A DNA stretch of 64,000 nt from Siphonodentalium dalli. Its lineage: Eukaryota; Mollusca; Scaphopoda; Gadilida; Siphonodentaliidae. The notes below the pieces were generated by a model, which was given only the letters and a program-made list of their open reading frames with translations, searched no databases and was not told where the DNA came from. Location: contig CP136069.1 in the NCBI GenBank assembly GCA_032622095.1, forward strand, positions 87,258,958-87,322,957, read 5' to 3'. Positions 11,995 through 22,929 of this stretch are shown here, one piece after another. Position numbers and translations under genes: made by a program. Numbering within the stretch: position 1 is the first letter of the stretch; each line of letters starts with the position of its first letter.

Positions 11995-12471
11995 ACATTA
12001 TATAGACAAGGGGCACTGTAGAAATTCAACGTTTCACCATCGCTCGGGAGTCGCACAAAGTTAGCCGATTCACCCCAGTAATGATAACGATATATACACG
12101 GATGGATCGGCAAAGAATTCATCTTTCAATAAATACCACAAACTCCCATCAGAAACATTCATACACGTTGCATTTGATAAAATTTTAACCACCGATTATT
12201 GTCTCCGGAGAGCGTATTTTTTAGGATTGATCCGGCTCAGCTAGAAATGGCCGACATGTGTCTCTAAATTCACCACCCATACAGTTTACTATCATTACAA
12301 ATCGGTCAAACGATCAACTAAATATCTGGAACTTAGTGATTTCTTGTCGGCTAATAATTTATTCACTCATACAAATCAACACATTGTCAGTAAACAATTT
12401 ATATAGAGGAGAAATCTGTCGATAACTCCAACTTAAAAAAAAAATTTGTCAAGTCACACAGTTCCTAATTA

Positions 12472-12569
12472 TAATATTCATTGTGACCTGACCTTTCCAT
12501 GACTGACATAGTAGAAACAGCCAATCACCGCTCAGTGTTAGAATCGAGGTCAGGTCATAATGAATATTA
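12472..12569. repeat. Hairpin with 23-bp arms
   Basis: The arms at 12472-12494 and 12547-12569 (containing GTGACCTGACCT and AGGTCAGGTCAT) are reverse complements with one mismatch. A poly-C run follows at about 12598-12610. Confidence 0.65.
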
Positions 12570-14054
12570 AAATGAGGACCTGAAGAAATTTTTTCACCCC
12601 CCCCCCCCCTGCAGTATCAGGAACAAATTTGCAAGCACCGAAAAATCGTTTTTTGGTTTTTGGTCCCACCCCCGGACCAAGTAGGGATTTTCGGTGACTG
12701 CTTTGGGAATATGACCATCCAGTTGATACATGCATGTATGTTGTTTTCCGGAGGATGTTCATCATATCATCATATATCACTTTTTGGCGTTGAATTTCAT
12801 TCCAATTTCCCATGTGTCTGCCCATGCATTCTTCAAGTGCATGGGGGTAATTATGCGTAGGGTGTTATGCATATAGTCCGTCTGGTTTCTCATCCGTCGA
12901 AGCAACAATTTACAAGGTCTAGAGCAGCAATCGGCATACTTTTTCCGTATATACTTTGGAGGGGACGCATGCATTTCGGTATTTAAATCGTTGATAATGA
13001 AACTAGGAATATAGGAGTTGACTTACACGACGGTTCCTTGTGGTACCCATGATTCCACGGACCCTTCAATGGAAACTCGCATCCCGATCCTTTCTGTTAT
13101 GCAAATGTCTATCTTTGTGAGAATGGGTCCTGTGATCCCGTGCAGCTGGCGACTTTCTGTATAGGGGTTTGTTTCGAGGGACCGTGTCAAAGACTGTTTA
13201 GAAGTAAAGTAAAGGAAAGGAAAGAACTATGCTGTCTACCGATCTAAGGCGGTCCGCAGATGTGGTTATGAGCTGGGCAGTGCATGCGAATCCTGGTCGA
13301 CAGCCGTGGTTTTGATCTGAGAGAGTCGAATGCTTATAAAATCCAGGTGGTTCAACAGGACTGGTGTCTGCATATATTATGTTTCATAATTTTGCAGCCT
13401 CACCGATTTGAGCAATGCAAGCAGGGTTTTGCATGCGTTCATTTTAAGAACCTATACTTCGGAGTGTAGGATAAACATATACAATTTGTACATATAATAA
13501 ACATCCCTAGCTGTTCCACTTTCAGTATCTACATGGGCATTCATTATAGTTAGTCTGAGTTTTCCATTAGGAATTACAAACACTTCAGATGAAAATACAC
13601 ATGCCAGGAAAACATATAATCACAATATTTAACATTTTTTGTTCCTATATAAACTGCGATTCTTTCAGCTCAAGATTTGAGCTATTATTATACTTCCATT
13701 GTGTAACCAAGGAAGTATATTGTTTTTCTACTGCGGCCGTTTTCTGTTTAATTGGAAATACTCAGAAACTAATGGGAGGTGGACCGCGAAATCTCTAGTG
13801 AATGTAGGCATCTAAAGGATACTCAAAATGAAGCTATACCGCGATTTCGGCCCAACGTTTCATGGCAGAGTGAAATTAAAAAAAAAAATATATCCCCTAC
13901 TGTTTTTATACAAGCATGAAATATCAAACAGTCGTATTATAATATTATGTTAGAAAGAGTTATGCCCATTTATATAAGTGAACATGAATTTCCTGGCTTA
14001 TCACGCGTGTGTGGAATAACTTATGTATACCGGGTAGTTGTAAAACTGAATATC

Positions 14055-14545
14055 CCGACATGGGCGAAAATCGAGAACGATTTTCAAGCTCGAATGACAT
14101 CTCAATGTGCCATTCCGATCGATAATTCGTTCACGTTCACTGAATTAAGCACATATGAAACAACGAACACTCATATATACTGAGTCCGTGCCTCCATAAA
14201 TGTGATATATATACGCCAGTACCAGTAATCGTATATATGGTCAAATTTCGGAGGCAGTTCATTCTGCTGTTCAAATATAATGGCAGATCCGATCTGTGTC
14301 AATATTCGAATCCATGTTCAGACTGATACGCGTCCCAACTCGCCATGAACTCTCGGTGAAAGAGCTTCCTTTTAAGTATGTCCCCGTAGCATATAGGTGC
14401 ATGTTTAGGCCTGGGCTAGACAAGGTTGGGCGAAAATCGTGACCGATTTTCAAGCTAGATCTGTGCCATTCCAATAAATACATGGCCATTTCGATAAGAA
14501 ATGAAAAATTGTTCATGCTCACTAAATATATAGACTCAGAGTCCA
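14055..14545. repeat. Diverged direct repeat about 366 bp apart
   Basis: GGGCGAAAATCG..GATTTTCAAGCT..TGTGCCATTCC occurs near 14062 and again near 14428 in the same orientation. The copies are diverged. The ORFs over them do not resemble any family I know. Confidence 0.5.
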
Positions 14546-14780
14546 CGATACATATATTATAGCATGTTGTTGAATCATTGGTAAATCTGGATTTCAGGGC
14601 CTCTGTTTTCTTTGAGATGTCTCCATTAAAATCAGGCGAACATTGGAAAGTCGGATGGATACAAGCTTGCACAGACATGATGTTTCACAACTCTTATGGA
14701 GATGATGGGTAGTGAGTACACCATATATACTAAATGTATACAATATTTTTATCTCTTTAACTCGCCCGACACTATACGTA

Positions 14781-15419
14781 GACTAAGTCTTCTCGGCCAC
14801 AACAGCTTGGGATGTCGGTTGGGTTGATGCTGCTTTGGACCGAGTCCCATCCCGTTATTCTTCTATAACGGACTCTACGCCCAGAATCGTGGGCGAGAGT
14901 TATCCTGCTTGTATGTCTTCTGATTAGATAAAATAGAAGCTTCGCGTATATATCAACATAGAGGGTAGCCTAATTTCCCCAGCGATGTATATATTTACGT
15001 CCATGATTTCCCAAGCATGATGATATCAAACACACATATATATCAGAGGTCCGTCAAATGTCAAAGCAACGAGATTTATGAATAAACAAAAGCTTGTTTT
15101 CCAGAGAATTCTATTTGGCGTGCTATCACAAAATTCATGTAAACAATACATTTAAACACTAGTATCATCACTAGACGTTTTCGCTCACGGTAAGTGCTAT
15201 ATCAGTATGAAGACAGGTTAATCGCGGACATCTGTCAGATGTTTTATCATATTTATGACGGGGTTTACATGAATGTCTTGTATCCGGCCACGTGTGCATA
15301 TATAGTAGGTCTTTTGAATGAAAGTCTGTTATAGAAGAGCAACGTGGCAGGACCCGGTCCAAAACAGCAGCATCCCAACCGATATCCCAAGCTGTTGTGG
15401 ACCGAGAAGACTTGGTCTA
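14781..15419. mobile_element. Element with about 100-bp diverged inverted ends
   Basis: AAGTCTTCTCGG..CAACAGCTTGGGAT near 14787 reappears in reverse complement near 15370-15414. Similarity continues through TTGGACCG..TCTTCTATAAC. The interior has no convincing gene. I read it as an old non-autonomous TIR element. Confidence 0.6.
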
Positions 15420-15768
15420 GACACCCCAGTGATTTAGTTCGGAATACCAGCTATTATTGAAAATGAAAACAGCAAAACAAAATAGAAAACGTGGGTGCAT
15501 AATTCCACGTCTGATAGGGTACGTGTCACAGTGTACGTTTGGTCAGAACGATGGGTGCAACCTGAATATATATAGACCTTTGAGAACAGATATATGAGAA
15601 TTTGTGGAAATTGGAATACAACCGATTGAATGACTGCATATTCTTCAGTTTATTTGGCTGCCAGTATAATATATGTAAATGGTATTGTAATTCAATTGAG
15701 TATTTGTCACTAAAAACAAGCATTCTGATTGGCCGAGAGTGGCATACATTCGTTTTCGATTCACCGAC

Positions 15769-15970
15769 ATCGGCCGCTTCAGCGTGCATCAAATCTGAAT
15801 GTAGCACGGTCAAATTTCATCGGCGCAGAGCGAGTAGCGAAACGAGCACACCCGCGCGTTGTTGTCTATAGATACCGTTCATCGGCCGCTTCAGCGTGCA
15901 TCAAATCTGAATGTGGCACGGTACAATTTCATCGGCGCAGAACTGAGTAGCGAAACGAGCCAACCCGCCC
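15769..15970. repeat. Two-copy tandem repeat, period 122 bp
   Basis: ATCGGCCGCTTCAGCGTGCA begins at 15769 and 15891. The following 80 or so bases (CATCGGCGCAGA..GTAGCGAAACGAGC) are nearly identical. The tract is GC-richer than its surroundings. Confidence 0.8.
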
Positions 15971-16140
15971 CACAGGAAATGGTTACGGAGCAGTGTTCCG
16001 AGTAACGCAATGAACAAACCCAATGATTTGTGCACGGTGACAACGGCGAAATGAAAGTCTCGATTCGTGTCATGAAAATGACTAAATGATACTTTTTATA
16101 CAGTTTTTTTTGCAAATTCCTTGCTAGATTGAATTACAAT

Positions 16141-16286
16141 GGAGATAAACGTACCCTGTTTCGTTGTACATTCTGGGATTCGAGCATGAAAAGAGTTTGT
16201 GAACTCGCCGGAAAGCCGGCTCGTTCACAAACTGTTTTCATGCTCGAATCCCAGAATGTACAACTCAACAGGGTATGTTTATCTCC
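16141..16286. repeat. Near-perfect palindrome with 64-bp arms
   Basis: The arms at 16141-16204 and 16223-16286 pair almost fully (GGAGATAAAC..GGGATTCGAGCATGAAAA against its complement) around a short GC-rich loop. It lies in the sense strand of the FAM78-like intron, so it would fold as a long hairpin in pre-mRNA. Confidence 0.85.
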
Positions 16287-16539
16287 TAAATGAACACGGC
16301 AGGTTTTCAGAACAGTTCTGGACTAAATGAACCATGCTAAGTTGCTAAACTCTGAAACGAAATATGATCGTTCAAACATTTTGATATCTAAAAAAAAAAC
16401 GAAAACGAATTTTTTGTTTTTTTTTATTTAATTTAATTTTTTTTATAGATTGAACTCCTTGCTCAATTTAACAAAACATATATATTCTTTAAATAAATTT
16501 TTTTTTTTAAATAAGAATTTGGAAAATCTAGCGCCAATA

Positions 16540-16660
16540 TAATATCCGCCCCGAGTCACCACACCAAATTTGGTTGAAATCGGTCCAGATGTATGGGAGA
16601 ATAATCGCGAAAAGTCAGACGGACAGACAGGTTCAATAATCTTTTGTATATAGATTTGAT
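16540..16660 (+). repeat. Pearl-like 3' fragment
   Basis: It contains CAAATTTGGTTGAAATCGGT followed by CAGACGGACAGACAGG and an ATATAGATT end. This is the same order as larger pearl-like elements in the window, so it is a truncated copy. Confidence 0.45.
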
Positions 16661-16959
16661 GTAAAAAGAACTAAGAATATTAGAAAGGTTATATACCGGT
16701 TTCAAAATATCGTCTCGTTAGCAGAAACAGTAATATTCACGGGAGAGAAATTCATATATGACGTCCCAGTCAGCTGTCCCAGTTGCCTAATAATAATGTC
16801 AGCACGATTATTAATAATGGAGACAATTCCCAACGATCACTATTATTTGGCATTGCATGAGACATAGAGTGAAATTGCCATCACTGTTATTAATTTCAGC
16901 ATAAATCTCCACATCACTATTAATATGCCATCACGATTATTAAACATCTGAGAGTAGAC

Positions 16960-17600
16960 AAAATCGAATATATGATATCATTAAATATTTTATAATATCA
17001 CAAAATTATTTATAAGATATCACGAGTTCAAATTTGTGATATCATAAATTCATTTTTGGATATTACACAATCAAATTATTCATGATATAATAAAATAGTA
17101 AGTATTTAATGATATCAATAATTCAATTTTGTGATATCATAATTTATTGGGGAATTAGTGATATCACAAAATTATTTTAAGATATCACAAAATGGAAGTA
17201 GTGATATCATAAATTCATTTTGTGACATCAAAAATCGAATATATGATATCACAAAATAAGTAAGCATTTAATGATATCAATAATTCGTTTTTATGATATC
17301 ACAAAATGTTGAGGGAATAGTAGTCGAGCTATGCCATGTATTCTATTTATTGATACCACAAAATAAGTAGTCATATCACAAATTCACTTTTATGATATCA
17401 CAAAATGAATAAATTTATTATATCACAAAATCGAATTAGTGATATCACTAAATGCTTACTATTTTGTGATATCAATAATTTGATTTTGTGATATCAAAAA
17501 ATTAATTTATGATATAAAAAAATATTTAATGATATCATATATTCGATTTTGTGATATCATATATCCATTATTGATTTCACAAAATAGGTAATAAATAGAA
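16960..17600. repeat. GATATC-rich AT array
   Basis: More than twenty occurrences of TGATATCA/ATATCACAAAAT and complements are spread over about 640 bp at irregular spacing (about 20-60 bp) and in both orientations. There is no ORF. It is not a simple tandem repeat of one unit; it looks like a degraded array of a short palindromic-core monomer. Confidence 0.75.
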
Positions 17601-17960
17601 TGGCGCCCCATAAGGCGCCGGTACTATACTATACCCCGAAAACATATTTCAGATATAAAGCAGGTCTTCTTCGTCAAGCAAATGGACAAAGACCATTCAT
17701 CTAACCTGACATGCGGACATTTGAATTCAGGAATTAAATCGTACACTATACCAGTTTCTCATAACTCAACTACCCGTTACAAAGCTGTAAAATCGACGCA
17801 AAATTAGTGACCTTTTCGTTTAATGTACATTTTGGCGTTATATCAGCCGTTTGAAAGGTAACTTGTAGTTCGCAACCTGCCTAATAGCCAGTTTCACCCA
17901 CACGTATATATATACGTTTAACTTATAATCTGTGTTGCTATCGCATTATACTATTGATCA

Positions 17961-18155
17961 CAGGCGCCTGTAACGCGCTCCGCTGTCCGCCCACCTATTG
18001 CGCTGCCCATATACGCCGCCTCTATATACGCGTCTGCTTCACGTTAATGGTAGTATTAGATAGAGACCATTAACGTGAAGCAGGCGCGTATATAGTGGCG
18101 GCGTATATGGGCAGCGCAAAAGGGGGCGGACAGCGGAGCGCGTTACGGGCCCCTG
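17961..18155. repeat. 195-bp GC-rich palindrome
   Basis: Left arm CAGGCGCCTGTAACGCGCTC.. to ..ACGTTAATGG pairs with ..CCATTAACGTGAAGC to GCGCGTTACGGGCCCCTG. It is near-perfect over more than 85 bp per arm with a short loop. A half copy lies at 11904-11994. Confidence 0.85.
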
Positions 18156-18302
18156 CATGCATGTGCTATTGATATGCACAAAGCGGGAACAATCACGTGA
18201 TGTGTAGATATCAGCCTATATCTAGAACGAGAACAAGCTGCTTTCAGTGCGCCTCTCAGTGCCCTGCCACTAACTCGCGACCATATCGCCGATCCACCCG
18301 GT

Positions 18303-18439
18303 CCGGTTCCGTGTTTTTAGTTCTACAGGTCAAAGTTTTGGAGTATAGCATGCCATATATGGAAGTCATGAATAATTCAAAAGCTCCATATTATATGGAA
18401 ATGCTACTCCAAAACTTTGACAGTAGACCGCGGAACCGG
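18303..18439. repeat. Palindrome with arms of about 58 bp
   Basis: CCGGTTCCG..TCAAAGTTTTGGAGTA..CCATATATGG pairs with the segment from about 18384 to 18439. The 145-aa ORF over it is an artefact of the inverted repeat. Confidence 0.75.
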
Positions 18440-18794
18440 GGCTGGAAGAATCTCTTAACCACGGAACGGAGCTGGATTAATCCAATACGGCCGCGACCCA
18501 GTGATCTCGCTCATTGGCTTCGATCAAAAAGATATGATCACAATCGTGTTGGTAGCTCGTCCGGTTATCAGAATATTGAAGTATTCCACCGTTGTACAAT
18601 TTTCGTATATATGCTATATATATATACGTCCTGAAAACAAAACTTATAAAAGGTTTGGCCGTGTGCGTGTGGGCGAATGATCCCTTGAGTCAGGTGGCCC
18701 CATTTGGTAATGGTATATATAGCATTGGTTACAAGTCACGTTTAAACGTGTGAGTGAACCTGGTTGATATCCACTTGCTGCGTGCATGACTATA

Positions 18795-18954
18795 TACAGT
18801 AATGCCCAAAATAATCGACTCCTTAACGACAGCAGAATTGTAGGTAATTTTTCAGGATTTAGTCGGAAATAGTGAGAGCTTTCCGACTAAATCCTGAAAA
18901 ATTACCCATAATTCTGCTGTCGTTAAGGAGTTGATTATTTAGGGCATTACGTTA
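18795..18954. mobile_element. TA-flanked hairpin MITE (CAGTAATGCCC family, copy 1)
   Basis: The ends TACAGTAATGCCC and GGGCATTAC(G)TTA bracket complementary arms with GACTCCTTAAC..GCAGAATT..CAGGATTTAGTCGGAAATA. TA flanks and a CAGT tip suggest Tc1/mariner-type mobilisation. Other copies lie at 41170-41386, 58924-59099 and 59342-59639, with a remnant at 60012-60079. Confidence 0.8.
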
Positions 18955-19020
18955 CAATTGCGTAGATTGTTCGAATCCAACATTAGAACCTCGAGTTTCG
19001 CTTCGTTGTCTATATTTCAG

Positions 19021-19600
19021 TACGACGTGGGAGTTTCCAGAGTTGACAACTGGGAAGCAAACGATGATCAGCGATTGTGATGGTCGACACTACCCATGGT
19101 ACGGATCGAGGAACGAGACGGTAGTCTTCCAAGGACCATGTGATGTCATTCAGAGAGCCAATATAGTAATGAATGACAACTTCCACCCCCACGTAACATG
19201 GAGGAATCCGGCAAACCGCAACCAAGTCGAGCCCAACTTAACGCATATCATCAGAGACCAGAGTTTCTATGTGTGGCTTGTTGCTTGGGATATGTCAAAT
19301 TTTAAGACCTACATCCTACGGACCATCTTTTGGAACATGAAGCTGGAAATTGGCGTCACGCCAACAAATCCTTTGGGACAGAGAGCAATATTAGTCAGTG
19401 ATCCCACGCCCATACAACCTAAGGTGCTTGATGCGTGCGTGCCCATCCCACGGTGCGCGCTTACGCCACCAAATGCGAACAGCGCCCAAATGTTGGTTTG
19501 GCGTCCCAAAAGGGGAAAGCCGATCTGCATAATACCACCGGTGTGGAAGCCGGATATACCAGTAGAGAAACAAGTGTATAAAATTGATAGTAAACTATAG
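19021..19600 (+). CDS. FAM78: FAM78-family protein, terminal coding exon
   Basis: The exon follows a TATATTTCAG acceptor, uses one base to complete the previous codon, then reads 192 residues to TAG at 19598-19600. FAM78 landmarks occur in order: TTWEFPEL, ISDCDGRHYPWYG, MNDNFHPHVTW, IRDQSFYVWLVAWD, PLGQRA, PPNANSAQMLVWRPKRGKP and IIPP. The whole C-terminal two thirds of the family is present without stops, so the gene looks functional here. FAM78A/B have no known catalytic role and no signal peptide. I infer a single invertebrate FAM78 orthologue. Confidence 0.93.
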
Positions 19601-20478
19601 CACATATTTTTTCGTCAACTCGCGTGTAAATAGACCTACTAATCGCTTATCATTGCAGCAAAATTATAAATTGAACATGCACGTCAAACGGCATGCATGT
19701 AACCGTCGGATGAGATGGCTTTTGTTGCATATGAAAGCACTCTAATTCTCTGACCTCTGAACATCTATGGTGCATATACAATAGCTGATATACATGTGTA
19801 TCGAAATTTATTGCAAACAGGTGAACTTTGGCGATTGAGAAATTCAGAATTCATAGCAGAAAATGTGGCAACAGCTGTTTTTATACATTACTGCATGCCG
19901 CAATGGTTTGGTTTTGTCCTATATATAGCGTTTGCCCGCAGTCTTGAGAAAACTCAGACATTCAACCAGGGCCCTATACTATAGAATACTAATACATGTA
20001 ACTGTTCGCGCAGAAACTAGTCGAATACCATGGACACCGACAATTTGATAGTGTACGCGACTCCATGTAAATTACCAGAGAAGATACAACAGAGTATACT
20101 ATTCAGATCTCCTTTTATTATGCGTGCAACAGAACACTTGTTATCGGGTAAATGGAAATTACTCTGTAATGCTATATGGAAATGAAAAATTAGTTTCTTC
20201 AGATTGTGAACGTTTTGTGTTTGACAAGTTTTTCTAGGCATCGGGTATTTTTTCCCATAATGTTTTTTTTCGATAATTGACCATGCATGGTGATTAAATC
20301 GTCCATCCATGTCACAGGCAATGAATATTCCCATTGATGAGATTCTTATCACACGTTTGAAATCACCAATTGTGTAATAATTTAGGCCTACAATATGTCC
20401 AGACAATATGTCAAAGTCTGGAAAATTCTATCTGCACCTCATCTGGTTTGAATTATCCAATACATGATCGGGAAAATC
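19601..20478 (+). other. Probable 3' UTR and downstream sequence of the FAM78-like gene
   Basis: No further coding exon is recognised. A 129-aa minus-strand ORF (20017-20406) matches no family I recognise and has no splice context. The nearest clear AATAAA on the + strand is around 20884, which would imply a long 3' UTR. Confidence 0.35.
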
Positions 20479-20631
20479 TTAATTATTGTCGTTTGACTCA
20501 ATCATTCGACCATAAGTGAGAATATCCTGCTTTGAAAGTTTTGAGAGGATGCGAGTGAGACACCCCAAACCCCTGTCAACATGTCCCTGCATGAAGTTAC
20601 CACATACTTTGGTGAGAATTGCCCTTAATTG
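20479..20631 (-). CDS. Possible terminal exon of an unrecognised minus-strand gene
   Basis: On the minus strand a TCTACAG(AG) acceptor is followed by QLRAILTKVCGNFMQGHV, then DRGLGCLTRILSKLSKQDIL, and a TAA stop at 20479. The composition looks like a soluble helical protein, but I do not recognise the family. If acceptor CAGAG is used, its phase fits the donor of the exon at 22695-22927. The + strand also has an ORF here, so coding status is uncertain. Confidence 0.25.
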   Translation of the reverse strand, partial: QLRAILTKVCGNFMQGHVDRGLGCLTRILSKLSKQDILTYGRMIESNDNN

Positions 20632-20719
20632 TCTCTGTAGACATTCAGTATTTAACAAAGGCAACGAGTTATTGTGTTTTGCTAAGATAGAGAATTCCAG
20701 TAAGTTATAGAATTACAAA

Positions 20720-21525
20720 AAGATGGAGTGTCAGGGCACCGCATTTGTCCCCCAAAAAAGCGAGCAGTTCGCTGCTGAAATGGATCACGGTTAAAGATGG
20801 CTCGCCGAGAAGATTGTTCAAGTCATTTCATGTCGGTGTATGTTGTGAATATATATAAGAGCATTCGGTTAGTATTAAATTCCAATAAACATGTGATGCA
20901 AATACTTTACAAGAATATATTTCTCGATTATACTATATATAGAACACTGATCTCGCGCTTCAAGATTAGGAAATTACCGAGGAACGTTCTCTGCGACCCA
21001 AATCACATAGTATCTATAGTATAGGGCCCAGATTCATCGCGTGAAATTTTCATCATATACATCTATAGAAGATACAAAGTAACGATTGTGGTTTGTCTCA
21101 TATATTAGCTGTCCAAACGGATAAATTGATATAGTTGGTATTATATCTGATATGCGTGCAGTTTCCCAGAAATATAGTCCCACTGAAATAGACTACACTG
21201 TGGATTCGCAATGAAGCATCTCGTCCGATTCGGAAGTACAATTCATTGTAGATAAGCATTTCACAGTTTTATTAATACATTGAAATTCTAAATGGTCCAT
21301 TTGAATTGAGTTTATACACACATTTTAGATCACTATTTATGTCTTCAAATTTATACCTTATTTTGAACCAAACTTTTTTTTCGAACAAAATAGTTTTATT
21401 TTAAGAATGTTGAACAAAAACTCTTTATAATTGTCATATGTCGAATACGAATTGTTAATGAATTATATGTATATGAAATTTATATTTATATAAAGAATTA
21501 TTAAATATACATTATTGAAGCACGC
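20720..21525. other. No gene seen
   Basis: AT-rich spacer with no coding or repeat structure that I can support. Confidence 0.5.
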
Positions 21526-21529
21526 GAGG

Positions 21530-21890
21530 AGGTGAAAATGGGGTATGGACCATTTTCGAGAACGGTAATGATTTATGCCAATTTGACGGCATGGCTGGTG
21601 GTCCACCACATGCAAACATATAGAAACACACACATCGCTCACTCCCCGGTGTTATCGTCCCGAGGAGGTGAAAATGCCGGGGTATGGACCATTTTACGGA
21701 ACGGTAAGGGGTGTCTATGTGGGGTATTTGGGGGCGGGCCACCCACCCACGCCGTCAAATTGGACGAAATCTTATGCCGTTCTTGAATAGGTCCATACCC
21801 CACTTTCACACTCCCGGTGTTGTACACCCCCTCCCCGGCGAGGGTGGGGTGTTTCTATGTGGTATTTGGGGCGGGCCACCTGCCCATGTA
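21530..21890. repeat. Repeated block of about 130-150 bp in mixed orientation
   Basis: GAGGAGGTGAAAATG..GGTATGGACCATTTT..GGAACGGTAA and GGGGTATTTGGGG(C)GGGCCAC recur near 21530, 21660 and in reverse sense near 21780-21880. Several overlapping ORFs on both strands result from it and are not genes. Confidence 0.65.
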
Positions 21891-22214
21891 GGAATAAGTT
21901 CCAAAATTCATGTTCGATCTGTTTCTGGTACCAACAACTCAAGTTCTTTTTCAAAAGTGCAGTTCATATCATGATATCATATCTGAAGATCATGAGGGAA
22001 GACTGAAGTATTTTTGATGCGTAAAAATTAAGGATTATTTTCATTTAGAAAAGCAACTACCCATAAATAATTTTCTATATATTTGAAATTGTTCATGTCT
22101 TCACTGTTGATCAATCAAAAGATTGGCGGAGATGAGTTCTGGGTCATGGGTTCATAACACAGTTTAAGTGACAACAATTATAATATCTCTAAACACTGTG
22201 TAATTCCAGTTGAT

Positions 22215-22450
22215 TGCCCCCATCCCTGTATACGCACATCCCGATATACACACATCCCGATATACACACATACACACATCCCTGTATACGCACATCCCTG
22301 TATACGCACATCCCTGTATACGCACATCCCTGTATACACACATCCCTGAATACACACATCCCTGTATACGCACATCCCTGTATACGCACATCCCTGACTA
22401 CACACATCCCGATATATACACACATCCCGATATACACACATACACAGCCC
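22215..22450. repeat. 16-bp minisatellite
   Basis: The unit TATACGCACATCCCTG and close variants (TATACACACATCCCGA) are repeated about a dozen times head to tail. All long ORFs over this tract, on both strands, are repeat read-through. Confidence 0.9.
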
Positions 22451-22694
22451 CCTGCTTGGGTGGACCACACTGCATATCAACATTTTTGCATTGGACTGGA
22501 CTATTTGTGACTACTTTATTCTTCATTATAATATATAGGGGTCTGAATGTTATATTATGCAATTAAAAATTTAACTCAACATTATGATACAGATAAAGCT
22601 TCCTCTAATAGAGCCAAGACAATAAGATTTTTGGTGAATGGAGTGTTGTGTGAAATTTTTAATTAACTTCTCAAATGTATTAAAACCCACTCAC

Positions 22695-22927
22695 TGTGTA
22701 GGAACTGTTACATCGGAAGTCGTTCTATCGTCGGTTTGTGATGGTTCTTTACTGATTGATTTGTGACGGTTCCTTATGATCGAAATTATACATTTTCGCG
22801 ACTTTTTGACAGTTAAAACGCAATTTTGGAGCCATCTAACTGATAATTCGATTGATTTTTCCATTCCCGTCACAATCGGTTGCCCCGACGAGCGTAATAA
22901 TAACGAAAATTCCATTGTGCGAGTCAT
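22695..22927 (-). CDS. Possible first exon of an unrecognised minus-strand gene
   Basis: A 77-codon frame starts MTRTMEFSLLLRSSGQPIV and continues basic and Ser/Thr-rich to VPT. There, CACA/GTGAGTGG is a strong donor in phase 2. No family is recognised. A downstream partner may be the exon at 20479-20631. The evidence is an ATG-initiated frame and a good donor only. Confidence 0.25.
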
Positions 22928-22929
22928 AA

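Larger units (their letters stand above)
11256..19020 (+). other. Intron region of the FAM78-like gene
   Basis: The stretch runs from donor GTAGGCC to acceptor TATATTTCAG. It is filled with hairpin elements, a direct repeat and a GATATC-rich array, each listed separately. ORFs of 60-145 aa here overlap these repeats. The phases at both ends are compatible (2 then 1 base). A middle exon encoding the missing conserved segment was sought on the + strand and not found. Confidence 0.6.

Noticed and set aside
13053-13217. Cysteine-rich open frame on the + strand (six Cys in about 50 codons)
   Set aside because: No ATG, no signal peptide and no clear splice sites; it lies in a repeat-rich intron and matches no known domain.
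14271-14678. 135-aa minus-strand ORF
   Set aside because: It overlaps a diverged direct repeat, has no recognisable domain, and has codon content like the surrounding AT-rich DNA.
14801-14915. GW VDAA-like frame considered as the missing FAM78 middle exon
   Set aside because: The sequence is one arm of the inverted-repeat element at 14781-15419, and only the GWV triplet resembles the family.
15480-15600. IIPRLIGYVSQC frame considered as the missing FAM78 middle exon
   Set aside because: Only a few residues match, there is no acceptor in phase without a stop, and the following residues diverge from the family.
18197-18634. 145-aa + strand ORF
   Set aside because: It runs through a 137-bp palindrome and has no family resemblance.
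22178-22566. Several roughly 100-aa ORFs on both strands
   Set aside because: All are translations of the 16-bp minisatellite.
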